Of a DNA stretch of 64,000 bases, positions 15,302 through 22,884 are shown piece after piece (the first letter of the stretch is position 1; every line of letters starts with the position of its first letter). Origin of the DNA: Flavobacterium ginsenosidimutans (GTDB taxonomy: Bacteria > Bacteroidota > Bacteroidia > Flavobacteriales > Flavobacteriaceae); the NCBI RefSeq assembly GCF_003254625.1, contig NZ_QJRJ01000079.1:62001-126000 (forward strand). Reading direction: 5' to 3'. Both the position numbers and the translations under genes were made by a program. The notes beneath the pieces were generated by a model, which was given only the letters and a program-made list of their open reading frames with translations, searched no databases and had not been told where the DNA came from.

Positions 15302-17620
15302 TTGAAAAAAACATCTTATTTACTCGTCTTCTTTTTTTTATTGTGTCTTCCACAGCTTATCTTTTCTCAGGAAAAAAAACCTAAAGTCGTATTAGTTTTA
15401 AGCGGCGGGGGAGCAAAAGGAATTGCACACATTCCGCTTTTGCAAAAACTCGATTCTTTACACATCGTCCCCGATCTTATTGTTGGAAACAGTATGGGAA
15501 GCATCATTGGAGGTTTATATGCCATGGGCTATTCTGGAGATAGTATCGAAATAATGACCAAAAATATTAATTGGGACAAACTCCTTGGCGGAGGCCAATC
15601 GTTGCGAGCTGTAAGTGCCGAAGAAAAAAGAGAATTTCAAAGATATCTAGTCGGAATTGGTATTAAAGATGGCAAACTCAATAACATTGGCTCTCTTTTA
15701 AATGATCAAAATCTAAGAGAATACCTTTCTGAATTAACCTTTCCTGTGTATAACGTTAAAGATTTTGACAGTCTTTCGATACCTTTTAGAGCAATGGCCA
15801 CTGATCTCGCTGAAGGGAAAGAAGTTATTTTAAGCAAAGGTAGTTTGGCTTATGCCATGAGAGCTAGTATGTCGTTGCCTGCCATTTTCAAACCAATGCC
15901 TTATGAAAAATCAGTATTGGTAGATGGCGGAGTATTAAATAATTTTCCTACTGATGTTGCCAAACAAATGGGCGCTGACATTATTATTGGTAGTGACGTG
16001 GGTGGCGGAATGGAGCCCGTTGATAAGCTGAATAATATTATGACCGTATTAATGCAAACCAGCATGTTTCCTAGCAACATTAAAAACCCTGCAAATCGTG
16101 ATTTGTGCACCATATTAGTTGATCACCTGCCCAATCTCCGTTTCTCAACAGCTGATTTTGCCGATAGTAACGAAATCTACAAAGACGGAAAAATAGCAAC
16201 AAATCAAAATCTTCCCGCTTTAATTGCGCTATCCGAAAAGCTAAAAGCATTTCCGCAGCGAACACACAAATTGCCCGATATGCCCAAAGAATTTGTTCTT
16301 GACACTATCGTTTATAAAAAAATAAGTCCCGAAAATCTTCCTTTGGTAATTGGAAGAGCAAATCTTAAAACACATGTAAAATATACCACAAAAGATTTAA
16401 TTGCAGGACTTAACAGAGCTATGGGCACTAATCTTTTTGAAGAGATAACATACAGTTATTTCATAAAAGACGAAGACAAAATCGGAATTACCTTGTTTGG
16501 ATTTGAACGTGCTAAAAATCAATTGAACACTTCTATTCATTATGATACTTACAGAGGTGTTGGAATCATTTTTAATTACACCGGAAGAAACGTCTTAGCA
16601 GATGCTTCCCGCCTTTTAATAACCGCTGATATTGCAGAACAGCCTAAAGCCAGAATCAATTATCAGAAAAATTTTGGAGGACACAGAGAATGGTGGTGGA
16701 TGACCGAAGCCTATGCTGCTTTTCTAAGACAAGAAATCTACATCAATGGCAAAGCTTCAGATAACATACTTTATAATGCTTTTGAATTCAACAATCAAAT
16801 AAACAGAAATCTAAACTCTCTGAAAAGCTATTTTGGTTTTGGCTTAAACTATCATTACACCAATTTAAAACCAAAATATGATCGAGAATACAATCCGAAT
16901 TCCATTTCAATAACCGATTACAATTTTAATAACATCGAATTCAACATGCATTATTCCTATAATGATATGGATAAAGTGTATTTTGCAACAAGCGGAACAA
17001 TTATAAAATCAAATCTAGCACGATCATTCCTTGCTGATGTTAACGCTTCTTTCTCCGACCCAAATTTAACAGCCATTTCTGGTTCAACAAATAATTACAC
17101 TAAATTTGGCTTTACTTTTGAAAAAAGAGCACTCTTAAAAAAGAAGATTACCGGAATCTTCGGGTTTGATTCTTATTTTATTTTTCAGGATAAACTCAAA
17201 GAAAATCAAATTCCATTTTCAGAATTTGGTTATGCTTCAAAATATTTCTTAGGTGGAATAATTCCAAGCTCCGGAAGTAACCGTTTTCAGTTACCTGGCT
17301 TGCATGAAGACGAACTCAATGTTACGCAATATATGGGACTAAAACTTGGTTCTCAAATAAATCTTATTGGAAAAATTTATCTCACACCTCATTTTAATAT
17401 TGCAACTGTAGGCTTTGATACTTTTAACAATTATATAGACCATGCATTCAATCCAAAAGGCAATTGGGATGACAACATTGAACCTAGCCTTGTAATATCT
17501 GGAGGTGCAGCAGTTTCTTATGAATCCATTTTAGGTCCAATTCATTTTGATACTTCATGGATAAACAACATCGACAAAGTACGATTCTTTTTTAGCGTTG
17601 GATTATCCCTTAATCCTTAA
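15302..17620 (+). CDS. Patatin-like phospholipase with Omp85-type barrel
   Basis: A 772-residue secreted protein. I place the start at TTG 15302 because it gives a standard signal peptide (M/L-K-K-T-S-Y-L-L-V-F-F-F-L-L-C-L-P then FSQ); no ATG is available and a TTG at 15224 would add 26 odd residues. The patatin domain (about residues 25-275) has the oxyanion loop SGGGAKG, the nucleophile motif GNSMG and the DGG of the Ser-Asp dyad. A POTRA-like region follows, then a BamA-type outer-membrane barrel over the last ~350 residues. The layout recalls PlpD-type self-exporting phospholipases; in Bacteroidota the lipase may instead face the periplasm. It forms a single-gene unit. Confidence 0.88.
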   Translation: MKKTSYLLVFFFLLCLPQLIFSQEKKPKVVLVLSGGGAKGIAHIPLLQKLDSLHIVPDLIVGNSMGSIIGGLYAMGYSGDSIEIMTKNINWDKLLGGGQSLRAVSAEEKREFQRYLVGIGIKDGKLNNIGSLLNDQNLREYLSELTFPVYNVKDFDSLSIPFRAMATDLAEGKEVILSKGSLAYAMRASMSLPAIFKPMPYEKSVLVDGGVLNNFPTDVAKQMGADIIIGSDVGGGMEPVDKLNNIMTVLMQTSMFPSNIKNPANRDLCTILVDHLPNLRFSTADFADSNEIYKDGKIATNQNLPALIALSEKLKAFPQRTHKLPDMPKEFVLDTIVYKKISPENLPLVIGRANLKTHVKYTTKDLIAGLNRAMGTNLFEEITYSYFIKDEDKIGITLFGFERAKNQLNTSIHYDTYRGVGIIFNYTGRNVLADASRLLITADIAEQPKARINYQKNFGGHREWWWMTEAYAAFLRQEIYINGKASDNILYNAFEFNNQINRNLNSLKSYFGFGLNYHYTNLKPKYDREYNPNSISITDYNFNNIEFNMHYSYNDMDKVYFATSGTIIKSNLARSFLADVNASFSDPNLTAISGSTNNYTKFGFTFEKRALLKKKITGIFGFDSYFIFQDKLKENQIPFSEFGYASKYFLGGIIPSSGSNRFQLPGLHEDELNVTQYMGLKLGSQINLIGKIYLTPHFNIATVGFDTFNNYIDHAFNPKGNWDDNIEPSLVISGGAAVSYESILGPIHFDTSWINNIDKVRFFFSVGLSLNP

Positions 17621-17645
17621 AAAAAAAGAAAGAACTTAATATTCT

Positions 17646-17712
17646 AGTTTCAGATTTAAAGTTTCAATTTGGCTCATAGTTTTTAAACAAACTAAAACCT
17701 GAAACTTGAAAC
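17646..17712. repeat. GTTTCAAGTTTCAGG-type inverted repeat, copy 1
   Basis: An imperfect left arm (AGTTTCAGATTTAAAGTTTCA) and a right arm CCTGAAACTTGAAAC. The right-arm sequence recurs at 19733-19750. It may act as the terminator of the patatin gene. Confidence 0.5.
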
Positions 17713-17720
17713 AAAAAAAA

Positions 17721-17853
17721 TGATCTGGGCGTGCCACCATCCCAATAAGAGGGCAAAAATACTTTCTGCTTATTCGCCCTCTTATCGGGATGCTGTCGGG
17801 CTATCCGCGCTACTTCGGTAGCCTGCTTCTATCCCTCACGCTCACGTAGATCA
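17721..17853. ncRNA. Multi-stem structured element, candidate RNA or repeat
   Basis: Four nested stems can be drawn by eye. The outermost is TGATCT (17721-17726) with AGATCA (17848-17853); next is GCGTG (17729-17733) with CACGC (17837-17841). Inside lie a 17-bp hairpin, 17738-17754 with 17776-17792 and a single mismatch, and a GCTAC-TTCG-GTAGC tetraloop hairpin at 17809-17822. Unpaired GTCGGGCTATCC and CTATCCC strings face each other. GC content is far above the surroundings. I recall similar sequences scattered in Flavobacterium genomes, and the flavo-1 RNA motif is one candidate identity, but I cannot confirm it. Strand is undetermined. Confidence 0.55.
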
Positions 17854-17903
17854 AGAACTATTTAAATTAACAAGACATTTACAGTTTTTTTAGTTTATAA
17901 CTT

Positions 17904-17911
17904 TAAATTTG
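17904..17911 (+). promoter_or_regulatory. Promoter -7 element for zinc-site protein gene
   Basis: TAAATTTG matches TAnnTTTG, 27 bp before the ATG at 17939. It overlaps the in-frame TTG at 17909, which argues against that TTG as a start. Confidence 0.55.
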
Positions 17912-17938
17912 AACTTAAAGGTTTTTAAAATTCAAAAA

Positions 17939-18223
17939 ATGATCGAAAAAATTTCCTGTGAGATTCACGGTTCAAAAGAAATGTCTTTTACTTGCATTCA
18001 TATCGCAACTGCAATAGATTCAAAAAAACAAGTTGGATTTTTCTATTCAGAAGCCGAGGAAGATCTTCCGCAAATTGCTTGGTGCGGTTCGTGCGAGCAA
18101 TATCTTTTGGATAATGGAGAAGAATGGACAGAAACTTTTCAATCTCTCGCCGATTTCAAAATGCTATGCTCCGATTGTTTTGAAGAATCAAAAAACAACG
18201 AAGCAGAAGCTCATCTTAGATAA
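17939..18223 (+). CDS. Small protein with putative zinc sites
   Basis: A 94-residue protein that I do not recognise. It has two ordered sets of metal-ligand residues: Cys7-x2-His10 with Cys19-x-His21, and Cys49-x2-Cys52 with Cys77-x2-Cys80. This spacing suggests one or two zinc sites. It has no signal peptide and ends in an acidic tail. The next gene starts 11 bp later, so the two are probably co-transcribed, although that neighbour is exported and this protein is not. ATG 17939 is chosen because the promoter lies directly upstream. Confidence 0.65.
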   Translation: MIEKISCEIHGSKEMSFTCIHIATAIDSKKQVGFFYSEAEEDLPQIAWCGSCEQYLLDNGEEWTETFQSLADFKMLCSDCFEESKNNEAEAHLR

Positions 18224-18234
18224 ATTCATTTCGC

Positions 18235-19314
18235 ATGAAAAAGATTTTTGCATTTTTTTTATTCGCCCTTTTTACTTGTTCGGTATCCGCCCAAAGCAAT
18301 GACATTTGGACTGCATTCTCAAATAAAGACAGCACGCTTACTGGATTTAAAGACAAAAACGGAGTAGTCAAAATAGAACCAAAATTTACTGGATTTACAA
18401 TCGCACATAAATTCGAAAACATAATTGCCGTTTCTGAAGAAGAAAACGGCAATTGGAAAAGCTATTATTTAACCAAAAAAGGAAAGATTGTTGGGCGAGA
18501 TAGCTTATATGTATTTGATAATGGCCCAGACTGCGAAAACGAAGGTTTTATAAGATTTACAGATCGTAAAACTGATAAAATGGGAATATTTAATGCTGAA
18601 GGAAAAATTGCAATTCCAGCAGAATACAGCGCCTTAACCAAAGTAAGAAACGGAATGATTACGGTTTTGAAAGACGCCAAAAAACAACAAGATGGAGAAC
18701 ACTTTTTCTGGAACGGAGGAAAAGAGTTTTTAATCGATATCGACAACAAAGTCCTGATTGAAAATTTCACCTATAATGATGATTTAAATTTTTATTCTTT
18801 AGAGAAGTCAAAAGAACCTAGCAAAGATCCAACTAGAGACAGTTTTCTTGGAGTTGATGGACAATATTATTCTTTCATAAATTTTGATAAAGAGTTTAAA
18901 TATTGGCTAGAAAATACATTGCTTAAAGATTTATCTAAAGCCAATTTAGAGAAACACGCTTTCGAAAAAATTACTTATTGGAAAGAACCAGACGGCTGGA
19001 TCAACGCGCCTAAAACTAAATTTATCAATCAGAATTATACTTATCTAAAGTTAAAACTTCAGGAACTCAAAAATCCAAAAACAGATTATTTTATTTCTTC
19101 TAACGGATTAAATCAATTTATTTTTGAATCGAACGAATACGACATTTATTTCAACAATTGTAATGAATCTAAAGACTGGATTTACCCAACAATGGATATT
19201 GTTATCAATCCAAAAAAACAAACCGATCGCGGACAGGATCATTTCGAGTTTCTAAGAACTGAAAACGGATATCAATTGATTAGTGTTTCTTCTAGAACAG
19301 ATAATCTTAAATAA
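18235..19314 (+). CDS. Secreted WG-repeat protein
   Basis: A 359-residue protein with a clear signal peptide (KKIFAFFLFALFTCSVSAQ). Residues ~35-130 contain two or three WG-type repeats, seen as GFKDKNGVVKIEPKF and GIFNAEGKIAIPAEYSAL, the pattern of short beta-rich repeats that record conversion of a residue string ending in P-x-x-Y/F. The C-terminal half is unique and has no motif that I recognise. WG-repeat proteins have no common biochemical role. It is probably periplasmic and follows the small zinc-site protein gene in one transcript. Confidence 0.75.
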   Translation: MKKIFAFFLFALFTCSVSAQSNDIWTAFSNKDSTLTGFKDKNGVVKIEPKFTGFTIAHKFENIIAVSEEENGNWKSYYLTKKGKIVGRDSLYVFDNGPDCENEGFIRFTDRKTDKMGIFNAEGKIAIPAEYSALTKVRNGMITVLKDAKKQQDGEHFFWNGGKEFLIDIDNKVLIENFTYNDDLNFYSLEKSKEPSKDPTRDSFLGVDGQYYSFINFDKEFKYWLENTLLKDLSKANLEKHAFEKITYWKEPDGWINAPKTKFINQNYTYLKLKLQELKNPKTDYFISSNGLNQFIFESNEYDIYFNNCNESKDWIYPTMDIVINPKKQTDRGQDHFEFLRTENGYQLISVSSRTDNLK

Positions 19315-19355
19315 TTCTTTCCGCTTTAAAGTCTAACCTTGTAAAAAAGTAAACT

Positions 19356-19688
19356 ATGAAAAATTTTCTATTTTTATTTCTCGCTATAATATTCGAAATC
19401 ATTGCAACTTCAGCATTAAAAAAGTCTGAAGAATTCACCAAATTGCTTCCAAGTATTATTACTATTATTGGCTATTGCGGTGCATTTTATTGTTTGAGTT
19501 TTGCCATTAGAACCATTCCTGTTGGTTTTGCTTATGCAATTTGGTCTGGAGTCGGCATTGTTTTAATCACCATTATTGGCGCTATTTTCTTCAAAGAAAT
19601 TCCAGATTTACCAGCAATTATTGGTCTTGCGTTAATTGTAATTGGCGTAATTGTGATTAATGTTTTTTCTAAGACTGTGGCGCATTAG
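19356..19688 (+). CDS. SMR family multidrug efflux protein
   Basis: A 110-residue protein with four membrane helices, the standard size of the small multidrug resistance family. The essential proton/substrate-binding glutamate is at position 14 (AIIFEIIATSALKKSEEFTK), exactly as in EmrE. The third helix has the usual VGFAYAIWSGVGIV. It works as an antiparallel dimer in the inner membrane and exports cationic compounds or guanidinium-like metabolites in exchange for protons; the substrate here is unknown. It is a single gene and is followed by an inverted repeat at 19692-19755. Confidence 0.93.
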   Translation: MKNFLFLFLAIIFEIIATSALKKSEEFTKLLPSIITIIGYCGAFYCLSFAIRTIPVGFAYAIWSGVGIVLITIIGAIFFKEIPDLPAIIGLALIVIGVIVINVFSKTVAH

Positions 19689-19691
19689 AAT

Positions 19692-19755
19692 TGAAGTTTC
19701 AGGTTTCAAGTTTCAAGTTATGCTGGAACGTGAAACCTGAAACTTGAAACTAAAA
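19692..19755. repeat. GTTTCAAGTTTCAGG-type inverted repeat, copy 2
   Basis: The left arm GTTTCAGGTTTCAAGTTTCA and right arm TGAAACCTGAAACTTGAAAC can pair in several registers because the arms are internally repetitive. It shares the right-arm sequence with the copy at 17646-17712 and probably terminates the SMR gene. Confidence 0.6.
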
Positions 19756-19836
19756 CAACTAAAAAGCATTTCCGCAAGTTTCGGATTTTATAACTTTAGA
19801 AACCAATCGATATTTGTATTATAAAATGGAAAGAAG

Positions 19837-20679
19837 ATGAACACACAGGAAACCATAAATTATAATCGTATCGCTGAAGCTATAGATTATATCAAAGCTA
19901 ATTTTAAAGATCAGCCCAATCTGGACGAAGTTGCAGAAAAAGTACATTTGAGTCCGTTTCACTTTCAAAGACTTTTTAGTGAATGGGCAGGAACGAGTCC
20001 GAAGAAGTTTTTACAATATACAAGTATAGAACACGCTAAAAAGCTACTTAAAGAAAATCAGGCAACAATTTCTGAAACTGCTTTTGAGACTGGACTTTCA
20101 GGAACTAGCCGACTTCATGATTTATTTGTAAATATCGAAGGAATGACACCTGCCGAATATAAAAATGGAGGAAAAAATCTTGAGATCAATTACAGTTTTG
20201 CCGAAAGTCCATTTGGGAATATTATTGTTGCGTCTACTCAAAAAGGCGTTTGTTTTATGGCTTTCGCCGAAGATGAAATCACTGGATTTATTGCGTTGAA
20301 AGATAAATTTCCGAATGCTCAATTTTCGAAAAAACTGGATTTATCCCAGCAAAATGCATTGTTTATTTTTCAAAACGATTGGAGCAAATTATCTGAAATC
20401 AAACTGCATTTAAAAGGAACCGATTTTCAATTAAAAGTTTGGGAAACTTTACTAAAAATCCCAATGGGACAGCTTTCTACTTACGGAACTATTGCGCATC
20501 AAATTCAGAATCCAAATGCATCGCGAGCGGTTGGAACAGCAATTGGAAGTAATCCTGTTGCATTTTTAATTCCGTGTCATCGCGTGATTCAATCTTCGGG
20601 AACTTTTGGTGGCTATATGTGGGGAAACACCCGAAAAACTGCCATTATCGGCTGGGAAGGCGCGCAAATAAATCCATAA
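19837..20679 (+). CDS. AraC-HTH / O6-alkylguanine-DNA methyltransferase fusion
   Basis: A 280-residue protein equivalent to the C-terminal two thirds of Ada. Residues ~10-110 form an AraC-type DNA-binding domain (LSPFHFQRLFSEWAGTSPKKFLQ). Residues ~115-280 form an AGT/Ogt domain with the alkyl-acceptor Cys247 in IPCHRV. The N-terminal zinc domain of Ada, which senses methyl phosphotriesters, is absent, but a separate small gene at 21687-21932 encodes one. The protein removes O6-alkyl groups and may also control the neighbouring repair genes, though without the Ada sensor domain its trigger is unclear. It is first in a cluster with an oxygenase, an Ada-like protein and AlkB. Confidence 0.93.
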   Translation: MNTQETINYNRIAEAIDYIKANFKDQPNLDEVAEKVHLSPFHFQRLFSEWAGTSPKKFLQYTSIEHAKKLLKENQATISETAFETGLSGTSRLHDLFVNIEGMTPAEYKNGGKNLEINYSFAESPFGNIIVASTQKGVCFMAFAEDEITGFIALKDKFPNAQFSKKLDLSQQNALFIFQNDWSKLSEIKLHLKGTDFQLKVWETLLKIPMGQLSTYGTIAHQIQNPNASRAVGTAIGSNPVAFLIPCHRVIQSSGTFGGYMWGNTRKTAIIGWEGAQINP

Positions 20680-20690
20680 TCATCTTTTTC

Positions 20691-20802
20691 CCGCCACGAA
20701 TTCACGAATTTTCTTTTTAAAATCTTTGCGATTATTTATTCGAATTAATTCGAATAATATTAGATAAAGTATTTAAAAAGAAAATTCGTGAATTCGTGGC
20801 GG
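20691..20802. repeat. 31-bp perfect inverted repeat, CGCCACGAATTCACG family, copy 1
   Basis: Bases 20691-20721 and 20772-20802 are exact reverse complements over 31 bp. The 50-base loop contains a second perfect palindrome of 22 bases (TTATTCGAATT and its complement, about 20736-20757). It lies between the Ogt-like and oxygenase genes. A shorter copy of the family follows the oxygenase gene at 21552-21621. Confidence 0.85.
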
Positions 20803-20828
20803 AAAAAACCTCAATCTAAAACTTCTTT

Positions 20829-21542
20829 ATGCAAAATATACAATCCAAAATTGCTTCTCAAAACTGGGAAAGCATCACTGAATCTATGCACGAAAATGGC
20901 TTTGCTATCATTCCAAATATCTTAAATAACGAACAATGCGAAGATTTAAAATTCGATTATGATAATCCGAATTTATATCGAAAAACAGTGGTTATGGAAC
21001 GCTATCGATTTGGTTTAGGCGAGTACAAATATTTCAATTATCCGTTGCCTGATTTAATCCAAAATATTCGAACTTCAATTTATCCAAAACTGGCTCCGAT
21101 TGCTAATTCTTGGATGAAAGCACTCAATATTAATACTGTTTTCCCAAACAAACACGAAGAATTATTGAAACAATGTCACGATAATAATCAATTGAAAGCG
21201 ACGGTTTTAATTTTAAAATATGGAAAAAGCGGATTCAATACTTTACATCAGGATTTATATGGAGATGTATATTTTCCTATTCAAATTGTGCTTTTTCTAA
21301 ATGAACCCGATGAAGATTTTACTGGCGGTGAATTTGTGTTGACTCAACAAACTCCAAGAGCACAATCGAAAGCTATTGTTTTGAAACCCAAAAAGGGAGA
21401 TATTCTAGTTTTTACAACCAATTTTAGACCAGTAAAAGGTACAAAAGGCTATTATCGTGTGAATATGAAACATGGTGTAAGCGAAGTTCAATCTGGCGAA
21501 AGATATACGTTAGGAATTATTTTTCATGATGCCCTTTCGTGA
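20829..21542 (+). CDS. 2OG-Fe(II) oxygenase
   Basis: A 237-residue non-haem iron dioxygenase. The iron ligands His140-x-Asp142 (LHQDLYGD) and the distal His205 (NMKHGV), with Arg215 as probable 2-oxoglutarate anchor, fit the double-stranded beta-helix fold. It also has the LFLNEPDEDFTGGEF loop common to prolyl-hydroxylase-like members. I recall this family beside ada/alkB genes in other bacteria, which suggests a role in the alkylation response, but the substrate is unknown. The gene is bracketed by two copies of the same inverted-repeat family (20691-20802 and 21552-21621). Confidence 0.85.
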   Translation: MQNIQSKIASQNWESITESMHENGFAIIPNILNNEQCEDLKFDYDNPNLYRKTVVMERYRFGLGEYKYFNYPLPDLIQNIRTSIYPKLAPIANSWMKALNINTVFPNKHEELLKQCHDNNQLKATVLILKYGKSGFNTLHQDLYGDVYFPIQIVLFLNEPDEDFTGGEFVLTQQTPRAQSKAIVLKPKKGDILVFTTNFRPVKGTKGYYRVNMKHGVSEVQSGERYTLGIIFHDALS

Positions 21543-21551
21543 TTTTTTTTT

Positions 21552-21621
21552 CGCCACGAATTCACGAATTATTTTTAAAATCTATGCGAATAGAATTTGT
21601 TTAATTCGTGAATTCGTGGCG
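21552..21621. repeat. Inverted repeat, CGCCACGAATTCACG family, copy 2
   Basis: Bases 21552-21571 and 21602-21621 are exact reverse complements over 20 bp. The loop shares AAAATCTNTGCGA with the loop of the copy at 20691-20802, so the two are homologous elements. Confidence 0.85.
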
Positions 21622-21686
21622 GAAAAACTGCAAACTTTAGACGCACTGCAGTGGGTCTCTACAGAATAAAATATCTATAAAAATAA

Positions 21687-21932
21687 ATGGTAAAACATAC
21701 TAAAATTTCAGACTCAGATCTTCGTATTAAAATTAAAAATGCAGAAATTTGTTTCGGTGGTAACCAGAAATTAAAAATCTACGGAACGCTCAAATGCTCT
21801 TCGGGAAAAAGAATGAAAAAAGAAAATCGGGTTTTCTTTTTATCTGAAAATGACGCCAAACAAAATGGTTTCAGACCTTGCGGACATTGTATGAAATCGG
21901 AATATCAAAAATGGAAAAATGGACTTATTTAA
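21687..21932 (+). CDS. Stand-alone Ada-type metal-binding domain protein
   Basis: An 81-residue protein matching the N-terminal domain of Ada. The KIYGTLKCSSGKRMKKENRV and FFLSENDAKQNGFRPCGHC segments align with the Ada pattern of a first cysteine pair, a charged stretch, and FRPCxxC. Cys37 corresponds to the Ada acceptor Cys38, and Cys65/Cys68 to Cys69/Cys72. The Ada Cys42 position is Lys41; Cys22 might replace it. The protein may sense or repair methyl phosphotriesters for the AraC-Ogt protein encoded at 19837, or may be a degenerate relative. Its end overlaps the alkB start by 14 bp. Confidence 0.8.
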   Translation: MVKHTKISDSDLRIKIKNAEICFGGNQKLKIYGTLKCSSGKRMKKENRVFFLSENDAKQNGFRPCGHCMKSEYQKWKNGLI

Positions 21933-22527
21933 TCCTCAAACAGACGAAACTACAAATCTGCTTCCGAAAGATGGAACGGTGAATTACTATGGAAAATGCT
22001 TCTCCAGACAAGAAGCCGATTTCTATCGCGATGTCTTATTAAATACAATTGAATGGAAAAATGACGAAGCTGTGATCTTCGGAAAATTAATTTTAACCAA
22101 ACGAAAAGTTGCTTGGTACGGCGATCAAGAATTTGAATATACGTATTCGAATACGACCAAAAAAGCGCTGCCTTGGACTCCTGAACTTTTAAAATTAAAG
22201 AAAATCATTGAAGAAAAAACGGGAGAAACTTTCAATTCTTGTCTCTTGAATTTATATCATACTGGCGAAGAAGGAATGGCGTGGCATAGCGATGCTGAGA
22301 AAGATTTGAAAAAGAATGGTGCAATTGGATCGGTAAGTTTTGGCGCTGAACGTAAATTTGCTTTCAAGCATAAAGAATCTAAAGAAACCGTTTCCATGAT
22401 TTTGGAACATGGAAGTTTATTGGTTATGAAAGATGAAACCCAAACGCATTGGCTACATCGATTACCTCCAACAAAAACAACTCAAAAACCTCGAGTAAAT
22501 TTGACTTTTAGAACTATTGTGAGATAA
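21919..22527 (+). CDS. alkB: AlkB-type DNA dealkylation dioxygenase
   Basis: A 202-residue 2-oxoglutarate/iron dioxygenase that removes methyl groups from 1-methyladenine and 3-methylcytosine. The ligands are His123-x-Asp125 (AWHSDAEK) and His180 (HWLHRLPPT), and the 2-oxoglutarate-binding segment is PRVNLTFR (Arg192 and Arg198). The sequence is of the ALKBH2/3-like type rather than the E. coli AlkB type, judged by the SFGAERKFAFKHK segment. It overlaps the Ada-like gene by 14 bp, so the two are coupled. Confidence 0.93.
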   Translation: MDLFNPQTDETTNLLPKDGTVNYYGKCFSRQEADFYRDVLLNTIEWKNDEAVIFGKLILTKRKVAWYGDQEFEYTYSNTTKKALPWTPELLKLKKIIEEKTGETFNSCLLNLYHTGEEGMAWHSDAEKDLKKNGAIGSVSFGAERKFAFKHKESKETVSMILEHGSLLVMKDETQTHWLHRLPPTKTTQKPRVNLTFRTIVR

Positions 22528-22532
22528 TAATT

Positions 22533-22853
22533 TTACTTCTTTTTGGCTGTGACATTTTCATACGAGCGTATTAAAGCGTCTTCAAACATTTCGGGTCTTG
22601 CTCTTGAAAGTTCAACAATTGTCCAGCCTTGTTTTCCCCATTTGTTTGGAACTTCATAGAAAATCTTTTCGCTGGAAGCACAAAAAACGGATTGGTCGAT
22701 TTCGTTTAGTTTTAAAACGGCGCGATTATTTTTTTCGTCAAAAGTGGCAAAAATCTTCTTTTTGATTCGAAAGGAAGTTTTCTCAAAATGAGGTTCTTCG
22801 GTTGCATCTGGAAATGACATTGCTAATTTTCTAAATTCTTCAATTGAAACCAT
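22533..22853 (-). CDS. MmcQ/YjbR family protein
   Basis: A 106-residue protein of the MmcQ/YjbR family, small cytoplasmic proteins with a CyaY-like fold. The signature parts are the N-terminal IEEFRKLAMSFPDATEEPHF, FRIKKKIFATF, and the C-terminal GWTIVELSRARPEMFEDALIRSYENV. Some members are listed as DNA-binding, but no function is established. It is convergent with alkB, with 5 bp between stops, and lies downstream of the NUDIX-type regulator on the same strand with a 31-bp gap. Confidence 0.88.
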   Translation of the reverse strand: MVSIEEFRKLAMSFPDATEEPHFEKTSFRIKKKIFATFDEKNNRAVLKLNEIDQSVFCASSEKIFYEVPNKWGKQGWTIVELSRARPEMFEDALIRSYENVTAKKK

Positions 22854-22884
22854 AATATCATTTTTAAAGATTAAATTATGTTTT

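Larger units (their letters stand above)
17621..17938. other. Intergenic region with palindrome and structured element
   Basis: A 318-bp gap. It holds a GTTTCA-type inverted repeat (17646-17712), a highly folded element (17721-17853) and the -7 promoter element at 17904-17911. No gene is evident. Confidence 0.7.
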
